From positions 1-32,985 of IMG/VR virus record IMGVR_UViG_3300032284_000253: 32,985 nucleotides of DNA; one strand, 5' to 3'. Positions 12,926 through 20,919 of the stretch are shown here, piece by piece. The notes under the pieces are model-generated. The model saw nothing but the letters and a program-made list of their open reading frames with translations. It had not been told where the DNA came from and did no database searches. Source of the DNA: a virus. Positions within the stretch are counted from its first letter, which is position 1; every line of letters begins with the position of its first letter. The translations under genes were made by a program, and so were the position numbers.

Positions 12926-15900
12926 CACTGGACTCCCGTTGTCGGCGTAGACGTGGGCTTTTGGACTCGTGTTGGGAAATAACGTGTCACATCGGGTGCT
13001 GCTTTCCCATAGGTTTTTTTGATAACACGATCTATGTCATCTGCTGTATACTTTCCCTTCATCATTTCCATAAATGCTTTAGGCTGCAAGGCAATTAGAT
13101 CCTTCAGAACCGCTTGTTCATCAGCATACTTTTTATCGCTATTAATTCGATCAAAATCGGCTGCTGCATTTGCGCCAAATCCACCTGCTGAGAGGTAGCT
13201 GGTCAAATGAGCCTGACGATCAAGATCTTTCCTATTAAGCATCAGGTTCTGAGCAGCTAGGTCGGCTGCCGCCATGGGATTTTGAGAAATATTAGGCAAC
13301 GCGGAACGCAACCTTTCGAGAGCAGCATAGCTAGCTTGATTCCCAGATGCTGCTGTACGAGAGCCAAGCATGGTATCAATCTTGTCTTGGATGTTCTTAT
13401 ATTGATCCAAGTCCCCGAACGTTACAGGGTTTCCACTTTTATCGGTTGCCCCGATAGAACGAGAAACTGTGTTCAAGAAGTTAACAATATTGGCTCTGAC
13501 ATCTGCACCATACCCGGAAGTGTTTATGCCACCCTTAGTCCCTGCATCAGCAATTATTGTCGACAGTTCCCGATGAAGAGGAGCAACATCCCTAGAAGAT
13601 TGAGCAGCATTGGTTGTTGATGCCGCATAGGCATCTGCTGATTTTCTAAGAGTTTCATTTGCGGGTGTTGGGGACATCATACGGGATTTTTCATCCCTAG
13701 ATGCTTTGACTGATGTGTCATCAAATCCAACGCCACGAGGGACTGCTGGAGGCTCACTAGGCTTTGGAGGCCATAGGACAGGAACTTCACCTGTAGGTGA
13801 TTTTGAAGGTGTCGTAGAACTAGGAACGGGAGTAGGTGACGGAGTGGCCGCAGGAGTTTGATCAGGGGCCGGGGCAGGAATATTAGGGCCGCTTGGAATA
13901 GGGGGAACTGATCCCTTTTCAGTTGATGCAGGAGGCAAAGTTCCAGCCTTTCTCCTTTCTGCAATAACAGCTTCTACGCGCTTTTGAGCGTCCTGCGGCA
14001 AAGCTCCAAGTGTCTCGATACGCTCACCCGCAGCCTTCCTACGGATATAATCATCAAACTCGAGAGGTGTTCCATCAGCAAGGAACACATACTTTCCATA
14101 GCCTGTGTCATAGATTGATTTATAAAAGTTTTGCAGGCTAACACCTTCTGTTTGGGCTTTAAGAAGATCTGCCTGCTGCTTTGTTTCAGCAGTCTTAGCG
14201 CCAGCAAGGCCAAGAGTTGCTTGCTCTTGATCCTGTGCGCTCATCGCAGACAGACCGCCAATGATACCTTCACCAAGCGCCTGACCAAACTTCGGGCGCG
14301 GGGATGCCATTGTGGTAGCTACAGTAGCAAGAAGCGGAACCCAGAAGTTGCTTTGAGTTAACTCTTCAGGAAGGTTCAAACCTGCCTTTTGGGCAAGGCT
14401 CGCATATGGCCGCTGGGTTGGAAGGACTGCGGTAGAGAACTTGCCTTGCGGCGCAAGACCTCCAGAGGGGGCCTCACTAGGAGGCTGAGCAGGCTGCTTT
14501 GAAACAACAGGTGCATATACATTATTTTTATCAATCAGGCTTGCCTCAAAAGCACGTCGATCCGCTCTTGCCCCACCATTTGTCCCACCAAGATTGTTAA
14601 CAGCGGTTGCGAGAGCTGTGTTATTTCCAGATTTCGCGGCAGCCACAATTTGTGAAGGAAGAGATCCATGATTGTAAGCAACAGATGTAAGAGAACCTTG
14701 GCTATCTGGATCTAACTTATTCCAGATATTTTCCCCAACCTGCTTCTTTGCAGCTCCCATAAAATCAGGAACTCGGCGCTTCAAATCGCGCTCGGCATCT
14801 TCCTTTGAAATCACAGTGTCTTTTGTGACAGGCAGGACAGTTCCATCATCTTTCGTAATGGTGTCAGATCCATACCCAATCCGAAGTTTATCAACGTCCA
14901 TCTTCGGCTTTTGGATAAGCCCCTCACCGCGACGGATGATGGCATATGCGGGATGCTCACCAGAGTCATCTGTAACTGTATCAGCACCAGCAAGCTGCTG
15001 ACGGGCAAGTTGCACTGTATCGTCAGGCGTAACGTCTTCTGCTGTAGAGTCGATGGTGAGCGGATTACGCGGGTTCAGGCCGCCACCGCCATCGGTTGCA
15101 TATCCGCGACGGTTAGCAGCTCCTCCTCTAGCAAGGAATAGGAAGGGAAGAACATCCGCAAAGAAACTCCCACCGCCTTCTGCGGCAGCCAATCCACCTC
15201 CTCCGATTGCAGCAGCATCAGCCCCAGCGCCAAGGCTCATCAAAGAACCACCGATGTCGCCAATCGCTTTTGCAGCACCCAATCCGGAAGAAATCATTCC
15301 AAGCGGGTTACTTCCCGAACCACTTCCGCTACCCGTATATCCAACATTAAGCTTATATTGACCCTTTTCATCTGGGATGTTGATACCCGATCCAAAGGTT
15401 TTATACATACCTTCGGGAGTATCATCGGATGAATCATCATTCAATGGACCACCAGATTTGCGCCCAATACGACCGCCACGGGCTGCAAAATCAAATCCGC
15501 CAAGACCGCCTAGCAGATCGCTATCTGACGTAAGCTCAGGAGCCAATCCTGCTGTTTGAAGCTCTGGGGCACTTGCACCACCAAGTCCGGGTTCAAGATC
15601 TGCTGCTGGCTTGGTAGTAGTTGTCGTTGTTCCACCGGGCAATTCAGAGACAGGGCGACCGCCTTGATATGCCTGACCAGAAGATGCCGCAGTTTCAGAC
15701 GATCCACCAAACAGACCCGGAACCTTTTTACCTGTATTTTCGTCCGTATAACCAAGAAGCTTTTGCTTGGCCTTGCTACCAAGATCGGCAAGCTTGGCGA
15801 TGCTTTCACCCATCTTGGCAGCTTCATTGATGCCGCTTGTTGGGGCTTGAGGCTTGAAGGTAGGCGTCATAAGCTGTCGGGTAGACCCCGGCTGCAACTT

Positions 15901-18705
15901 GATCCGCTCAAAGTTCTGACCGCCGGGAAGATTGGCATACATCTGCTGTTGAGCAGCCGCCAAAGACGAGAAGTCCGGCGCACCACCATAGGCATAGCCT
16001 ACGCGACCACCACGGTTCCAGCCGCTTGAACTGCTGCCCGAACTGCTGCCAGATGACGGACCCTTGCCAGTTGCCGTGCCAGAGGATTGCTGCGGCATAT
16101 ACTGCCCAGAGGTATCCCCATAGCGTGTAGTCGGCTGATAAGAGGATGATCCTTTACCCGTCGCGGTAGGCATCCCCTGCGTCCCATAGTTTGTGGGAGC
16201 TGCGCCATAGCCGGAACCGCTATAAGAAGGTTGGAACCCCTTCCCATAGGATGATGGATTATATCCAGACATGGAGGCAGGTCCATAATTAGCTGCGCCC
16301 GGATATTGGTATCCGCCGTATCCCTGACGACCTTGAGCTTCGGCAGAATTAGCAAATGCAGATTGTATAGTCTGGGGAGACATAGAACCGCTCTGCAATT
16401 GTTGATTATAGTATCCATAGCCACTAGGGTCAGACGTACGCCCTAAATATGCTCCATACATATTATTAATCATTGAGTTAGGATCAAAAGATGACCCATA
16501 AGCAGTCGGCGGTGCAGCATAAAACCCATAGCGATTAGGTTGAACACCAAGTCCCTGACCCACAAATGAACTCGGATTATAGGTTAGTGGTGTTTGATTA
16601 ACGAGAGCCTTCTCATTAGATGCGGCAAAAGAACTTGCGACCTGCGATGGAGACATAGTCCCATCAGCAATTTGTTGTGCCCAGTAATCAACACCGGAAG
16701 TATCACCAGAACGGTTTAGATCGCTGCTGTACAAGGAACCGACATAAGCCTTGGCTTGGTCAAGGGTCATACGGCCAGATGAATCAGTTGTTCCAGTAGA
16801 TCCTGTAGTTGAAGTAGAACTTGGATGAGCTGTCTTGTACTCAGATGATGCATCAAGCTGGGACTTCACCTGATCGGCAGTCCACCCCTGTTGCATCAAG
16901 TTTTGATAATATTGAAGTCCAGAAGCATCCGGGGTACGGCCAAACTCGCTCTTATACAAATCAGAAATTGTCTTAGTATAGTCAGCCGGAGCGGTTGACC
17001 CAGAGGTCGTTCCGGTCGTTCCGGTCGTGCTAGGGCTGCCTGATGTATTTGCCTTTTGCGATTTTAGCAGGTTTTGGTATTCTGAAGATTGATCCATAGC
17101 CAACTGAACTTGGCGTGGCGTCATGCCACCAGCCATTTGCTGTTCCCAATAGGCAAGTCCTGCGGGATCAGCTTGTCGGTTAAGTTCAGACTGATACAAA
17201 CTTTGAAGCGTTTGATAGTACGGGTTACCGTCACCCGTGTCAGCCGTGCCGCCATCATCAAACCCCTGACGGGCCATAGACGGCAAAACAGCACCACCCT
17301 CGCTATTGGGGACAAGACCGCCTGAATAGAAGTGTCCACGCTTTGCAGCGTCAGACGTAGCCTTGTTGTAATCAACGGTCTTATACCCAGAAGCCAATCC
17401 GACTGCATCTGGATGCTTATCCTCAACCTCTTGGGCCATCAGTCCAAGACGGCGCTCGTTATCGCCCTTGAGGTTGTAGGCATAGATATTTTGACCATCA
17501 AAGGTCTTACCAACCTTCTCAACATTGTCCTTCAGGCGCTTATCCGACCAGCCAGACGGTTGTGTCGTCGTAGTCGTGGAACCCGACAGAGACCCCGTGC
17601 CTTCCGCAATATTCGCAAGGAACTGCGCCTGTTGATAGGGGAACCCCTGCTGCTGGAGGAACTGGTTGTAAAGTGCCGACTTTGCAGCCTGATCGGTCTG
17701 CTGCTGGACCTGCCCAACGCCCATCTGGGCCTGTGCGCCAGAAAGACCTGCGTTGTATCCAGAAAGGCCAAGATTTGCATAATTCTGGCCGTATTGCTGG
17801 CCGATGTTGAAGAGGTTCTGACCGGCCTGCTGTTGAGCAGCACCCGTCTGGGAACCCATCCCATAAATGCCCTGACCAATGCCAGCCGCTGCCTGTGCCG
17901 CTCCAAGGCCCTGCTGATACTGTTGTTGCCCAAGAGCTGCTTGCTGCTGGGCACCAAACTGCTGGGCGGCCCGGTTAGCCTGCTGAGCGGAAAGATCAAC
18001 ACCCTGCTGCTGCTGGAAAGCACCAAGACCTTGCCCATAACCCTGCTGAAGCAAGTTAGACAACGTAGCCTGATTAGCTAGACTTTGCTGCTGGCCGAGG
18101 TTAGCCAGCGCAATGCCCGCACGATCTCCGCCAAATGCCCCAGCCCGGATAGCATCACCAGTCATCTGAGACCGCTGCTGGGCATTCTGCTGGCCTTGTA
18201 ACGCCTGCTGGGCAGCCACAACATTAGACATATAGGGCGACATATACTGCTGAACGGCATCCTGAGAGAATGCCATCGGAGTGATGTTTTGGGTCGCCCC
18301 CGGAAGATAACCTTGTGCCTGAGCCGTAGCCTGCTGACCGGCCTGAGTGCCCCCAAGAATGCCAGCCAAGGCACCCTGATAAATGCCCTGAGCTTGCTGC
18401 TGTGCCCCAAGCGTAGACCCAAGACCTGCCTGAACCAGCGGGGCAGCAGCCGACGCTCCCGCCGTCATAGCCTGCTGGCCGGTAGAAATATCCGGAGCAT
18501 AAGACCCCATCAACTGATTAACATTGCCAACAGCGGCCTGCTGGCTAGAGGTTAGTGGGGCGACAAAGGCGCTGGGATCTTGAGAATATGAAGTAAAAGG
18601 CTTTTGAGCTACTTGCTCAGCTCTGGAGTTCACAGCATTGTAGCGGGCCAATACTTCGGGTGGAATCGACACTGTTTGCGATGACGTAGTAGATTTGCCG
18701 CCCAT
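12925..18705 (-). CDS. Giant multi-domain virion protein (S74-like, DUF4214, lysozyme-like)
   Basis: A 1926-residue protein. Residues 1-385 are Gln/Ala/Gly-rich and helical. About 386-455 read as an S74-type module (SDKRLKDNVEKVG, LGLMAQEV) placed internally. Four DUF4214-like repeats follow near 493-545, 572-626, 648-700 and 743-793, each of the form YxxxLxRxxDxxGxxYW. A Gly/Tyr/Ser-rich part comes next, then GGR motifs near 893, 1075 and 1192. Residues about 1250-1388 resemble a GH24-type lysozyme: RRGEGL with a likely catalytic Glu near 1260, RIGYGSD and SVAYNHGSLP. A proline-rich linker (1592-1655) leads to a helical C-terminus. It is probably ejected or tail-bound and may open peptidoglycan during entry. 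Confidence 0.75.
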   Translation of the reverse strand: MGGKSTTSSQTVSIPPEVLARYNAVNSRAEQVAQKPFTSYSQDPSAFVAPLTSSQQAAVGNVNQLMGSYAPDISTGQQAMTAGASAAAPLVQAGLGSTLGAQQQAQGIYQGALAGILGGTQAGQQATAQAQGYLPGATQNITPMAFSQDAVQQYMSPYMSNVVAAQQALQGQQNAQQRSQMTGDAIRAGAFGGDRAGIALANLGQQQSLANQATLSNLLQQGYGQGLGAFQQQQGVDLSAQQANRAAQQFGAQQQAALGQQQYQQGLGAAQAAAGIGQGIYGMGSQTGAAQQQAGQNLFNIGQQYGQNYANLGLSGYNAGLSGAQAQMGVGQVQQQTDQAAKSALYNQFLQQQGFPYQQAQFLANIAEGTGSLSGSTTTTTQPSGWSDKRLKDNVEKVGKTFDGQNIYAYNLKGDNERRLGLMAQEVEDKHPDAVGLASGYKTVDYNKATSDAAKRGHFYSGGLVPNSEGGAVLPSMARQGFDDGGTADTGDGNPYYQTLQSLYQSELNRQADPAGLAYWEQQMAGGMTPRQVQLAMDQSSEYQNLLKSQKANTSGSPSTTGTTGTTSGSTAPADYTKTISDLYKSEFGRTPDASGLQYYQNLMQQGWTADQVKSQLDASSEYKTAHPSSTSTTGSTGTTDSSGRMTLDQAKAYVGSLYSSDLNRSGDTSGVDYWAQQIADGTMSPSQVASSFAASNEKALVNQTPLTYNPSSFVGQGLGVQPNRYGFYAAPPTAYGSSFDPNSMINNMYGAYLGRTSDPSGYGYYNQQLQSGSMSPQTIQSAFANSAEAQGRQGYGGYQYPGAANYGPASMSGYNPSSYGKGFQPSYSGSGYGAAPTNYGTQGMPTATGKGSSSYQPTTRYGDTSGQYMPQQSSGTATGKGPSSGSSSGSSSSGWNRGGRVGYAYGGAPDFSSLAAAQQQMYANLPGGQNFERIKLQPGSTRQLMTPTFKPQAPTSGINEAAKMGESIAKLADLGSKAKQKLLGYTDENTGKKVPGLFGGSSETAASSGQAYQGGRPVSELPGGTTTTTTKPAADLEPGLGGASAPELQTAGLAPELTSDSDLLGGLGGFDFAARGGRIGRKSGGPLNDDSSDDTPEGMYKTFGSGINIPDEKGQYKLNVGYTGSGSGSGSNPLGMISSGLGAAKAIGDIGGSLMSLGAGADAAAIGGGGLAAAEGGGSFFADVLPFLFLARGGAANRRGYATDGGGGLNPRNPLTIDSTAEDVTPDDTVQLARQQLAGADTVTDDSGEHPAYAIIRRGEGLIQKPKMDVDKLRIGYGSDTITKDDGTVLPVTKDTVISKEDAERDLKRRVPDFMGAAKKQVGENIWNKLDPDSQGSLTSVAYNHGSLPSQIVAAAKSGNNTALATAVNNLGGTNGGARADRRAFEASLIDKNNVYAPVVSKQPAQPPSEAPSGGLAPQGKFSTAVLPTQRPYASLAQKAGLNLPEELTQSNFWVPLLATVATTMASPRPKFGQALGEGIIGGLSAMSAQDQEQATLGLAGAKTAETKQQADLLKAQTEGVSLQNFYKSIYDTGYGKYVFLADGTPLEFDDYIRRKAAGERIETLGALPQDAQKRVEAVIAERRKAGTLPPASTEKGSVPPIPSGPNIPAPAPDQTPAATPSPTPVPSSTTPSKSPTGEVPVLWPPKPSEPPAVPRGVGFDDTSVKASRDEKSRMMSPTPANETLRKSADAYAASTTNAAQSSRDVAPLHRELSTIIADAGTKGGINTSGYGADVRANIVNFLNTVSRSIGATDKSGNPVTFGDLDQYKNIQDKIDTMLGSRTAASGNQASYAALERLRSALPNISQNPMAAADLAAQNLMLNRKDLDRQAHLTSYLSAGGFGANAAADFDRINSDKKYADEQAVLKDLIALQPKAFMEMMKGKYTADDIDRVIKKTYGKAAPDVTRYFPTRVQKPTSTPTTGVQ

Positions 18706-19505
18706 TACTGTTCTCCGCCGTCAATTTGCTTTTCTGCGCATGTATTATTCTTGTTTTTACTATTTCTATTCTTATTCATTTCTATTGTTCTTAGTCTTTG
18801 TGCTTCGCGTCGCTCTGGAGTCCAAGCATTCTTGAACTTTTCTATTGCTTCCGAAGATCTCTTCTTTCCAATAAGGGAAGCGCGGCGGCGTTCAATCTCT
18901 TCTGGGGGGTGAACTCGGCCAAGGGATGCTTCTCTAGCTTTTTGGGCATGTTCTGCGGATAGCTTCCGTCCAGTAAGAGCCTTAGAAACCTTTTCGTAAT
19001 GTTCCTTGGTTCTTACCCTGTTCTTTTGAAATTTGCTTAGCTTTTCCTTAACCTCTGGTTTATTCAAAGCAATCTTAATTGAATTTGAGAGTGTCTTACG
19101 CAGTTCATCCGTAAGAGCCTTCTTATAAGACTCCCCAATCTTTCTCTTGTGTTTCTCGGAAAGCTTACGCCCTACCTTTGCCTTTCGCATAAGGTTGCGG
19201 GTTTCTTCGCTGGGATTGGACCCACCTTCTCCGCCAGAGGTCAAATTGGCAAGCGCAACACCGATGGATGTCCAATTGGCGATGCGATCCATTTCGATCT
19301 CAAAGGCCTCTTCCTCGGTAAGGTTTTCCGCTACGAGACGCACTTCAACGCACATCCCGATTTGATTCAGCTTGCTTTGGATGTTCGTATGGTATCTGTT
19401 CCGGCCATACATAACATTCGCCCGGCGGCCCATCCCCTTGCCTACATAGAAGCATACGTCCCTATCGGGTCGCCAATGCTCGTAAACGTAGAACTTGCCG
19501 CCCAT
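18705..19505 (-). CDS. GIY-YIG homing endonuclease with NUMOD3 repeats
   Basis: A 266-residue free-standing homing enzyme. The catalytic domain spans about residues 1-95 with FYVYEHW, CFYVGKG, GRR and the acidic EEEAFEIEMDRIA. Several NUMOD3-type DNA-binding repeats follow (SEETRNLMRKAKVGRKLSEKH, GRKLSAEHAQKAREASLG, GKKRSSEAIEKFKNAW), then a basic tail. It is inserted between the GNAT gene and the giant virion gene without breaking either. Its TAA overlaps the ATG of the giant gene. Its first four codons (MGGK) and their surroundings repeat the start of the giant gene, which suggests target-site duplication or capture. The gene is AT-richer than its neighbours, as expected for a mobile gene. 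Confidence 0.88.
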   Translation of the reverse strand: MGGKFYVYEHWRPDRDVCFYVGKGMGRRANVMYGRNRYHTNIQSKLNQIGMCVEVRLVAENLTEEEAFEIEMDRIANWTSIGVALANLTSGGEGGSNPSEETRNLMRKAKVGRKLSEKHKRKIGESYKKALTDELRKTLSNSIKIALNKPEVKEKLSKFQKNRVRTKEHYEKVSKALTGRKLSAEHAQKAREASLGRVHPPEEIERRRASLIGKKRSSEAIEKFKNAWTPERREAQRLRTIEMNKNRNSKNKNNTCAEKQIDGGEQ

Positions 19506-19510
19506 AAGAA

Positions 19511-20002
19511 CTACTCCGCAGCGTCTTTCCAGCCACCCGTACGAGCATTATACAAGAAAAATGCTCCACTTGGTTTGCCGAATTGCCTCTCGTAAAGACG
19601 AACTTTAGCTTCAGTACGATGATTGCTAAGAACTCCGATAATCAGAGGAATCTTTAGCATATCAGATACTTGCTTTGAGAACTCACACAATCTACGCGCT
19701 CTTCCACCTTTAGCACTCCGATAGTTCGGGTCAATAAAGATGGCCTTCTCTTCTACGACTTGCTGGTCAGAATACCACATACTTCCAATTCTCAGAAGTA
19801 CAGCACCTTCAGGCTTTTGGCCTTCCTCGCCAATAATCCCAATCAACCCGAAATCAAGATTTAGGGCAGGCCAGATCTCTTGAAGCAGCTTTTGCGGGTT
19901 AGGAAATACAAATCCGTTTTCTTCGCAGGCTGATAGCGCAAGTTCCATGATGTTATGGACATCTTCCGGTGTCCCAACACGAATACCCAAATCGTTTTCC
20001 AT
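19511..20002 (-). CDS. GNAT-family N-acetyltransferase
   Basis: A 163-residue enzyme expected to transfer acetyl from acetyl-CoA to an amine. The GNAT fold is visible: an N-terminal strand and helix (LGIRVGTPEDVHNIMELAL), a beta core (GAVLLRIGSMWYS), and motif A (AIFIDPNYRSAKGGRARRL) whose arginine/glycine loop binds the CoA pyrophosphate. The later VRLYERQFGKPSG matches motif B and C-terminal features. Its place among late virion genes suggests it modifies a phage or host protein during assembly; the substrate is unknown. It lies 11 bases after the DUF6496-like gene and five bases before the homing gene. Confidence 0.75.
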   Translation of the reverse strand: MENDLGIRVGTPEDVHNIMELALSACEENGFVFPNPQKLLQEIWPALNLDFGLIGIIGEEGQKPEGAVLLRIGSMWYSDQQVVEEKAIFIDPNYRSAKGGRARRLCEFSKQVSDMLKIPLIIGVLSNHRTEAKVRLYERQFGKPSGAFFLYNARTGGWKDAAE

Positions 20003-20013
20003 AGCGTTACCCC

Positions 20014-20553
20014 TCAGTCACGCTTCGGGCCGGGTAGACTTTTCAATGTTTTAACCGTCTTGGCTCTCATCTTCTTTACAAAAGAATCTAGCGCACGATG
20101 GCCTTCATCCAGATCTCCGCCCCCGACCCTTCGGACATTATCTGGATGAATAACGTATTCTCCACCAGCCGCGACAATAGGGACAGCCTGAACTTGCCCA
20201 CCATCTGCTCTAGCTTGAGGATTTGAACCGAAAATAGACTTGGCAATACGGAACCCTGCCATCGTATTGCCTTCACCCATGGCGCTAATGATGTCAGCCG
20301 GGATGACATAAGACCCCGATGGAACGTGCATGGGGAGGTGATCTGTGCGTCCCGCTACCGGCGAATGGATTGGGCCTACATGGGTTCTGGTGACTGGCGC
20401 TTCGCCACCCATCATTCCCCCGCCGCCAGCCTTACCCTTACGAGATTGGCTGAGTGCCGCCGCGACAGCCTGCTTCTGGGGATGACCGGCGCGGACCATT
20501 TCAGAAATATTCTTGGAAATGGTCTTCTGGGAGGAACCTTTAGCGAGTGGCAT
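20014..20553 (-). CDS. DUF6496-like virion-associated protein
   Basis: A 179-residue protein. The first 40 residues (SSQKTISKNISEMVRAGHPQ, then KQAVAAALSQSRK) are the DUF6496-like pattern seen in many phage proteins. The middle is glycine-rich, followed by LPMHVPSGSYVIPADIISAMGEG and DGGQVQAVPIVAAGGEYVIHP, which resemble pieces of large tail or ejection proteins. The C-terminus is basic and helical. It lies between the small 120-residue protein and the GNAT gene in the late operon, so it is probably a minor virion or assembly protein; no activity is visible. Confidence 0.6.
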   Translation of the reverse strand: MPLAKGSSQKTISKNISEMVRAGHPQKQAVAAALSQSRKGKAGGGGMMGGEAPVTRTHVGPIHSPVAGRTDHLPMHVPSGSYVIPADIISAMGEGNTMAGFRIAKSIFGSNPQARADGGQVQAVPIVAAGGEYVIHPDNVRRVGGGDLDEGHRALDSFVKKMRAKTVKTLKSLPGPKRD

Positions 20554-20556
20554 AGT

Positions 20557-20919
20557 TTACCCCAGAGAATAAGTGACGTTGACCGACTGCCCGCTGCCGG
20601 GAACAATAACCAACCCGGTCGAAAATACCTGACCAGTTTGGACAATCCCGACCGTATTTGGGATGACACACAAAGCTGCTGAAGCCGCTGGGGATGTAAT
20701 TGAGTTCGTATTATAGATCGTCCCAACAGCCGAACCCGCAACCGTAACGCAGAAGTTTACAATAAACCCCTTGCTGGTCGAAATCAGGGTTGGACTAGTG
20801 ACCGTTACAGTGGTGTATTGCCCCTGACCGCGAGCAATATAATTCAAAGCAGAAACGATAGAGTTGATGCCAACGACACCGTTCTTCTGCGTAGTGAGGA
20901 TGTCGTCTAAGCCTGCCAC
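20557..20919 (-). CDS. Small beta-rich virion protein
   Basis: A 120-residue protein rich in Val, Thr, Ser and Gly. An N-terminal helix (LDDILTTQKNGVVGINSIVS) leads to strand-rich sequence ending VPGSGQSVNVTYSLG. It looks like a small beta-sandwich or fibre component; short proteins of this kind are common next to the tail hub gene in related podoviruses. It starts with GTG at 20917-20919, sharing one base with the stop of the upstream gp10-like gene (TAGTG). No function can be named. Confidence 0.65.
   Translation of the reverse strand: MAGLDDILTTQKNGVVGINSIVSALNYIARGQGQYTTVTVTSPTLISTSKGFIVNFCVTVAGSAVGTIYNTNSITSPAASAALCVIPNTVGIVQTGQVFSTGLVIVPGSGQSVNVTYSLG

Noticed and set aside
17332-18081. 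A 249-codon plus-strand frame
   Set aside because: It lies opposite the Gln/Ala-rich N-terminal part of the giant virion gene, whose codon composition leaves the complementary strand open. There is no family likeness.
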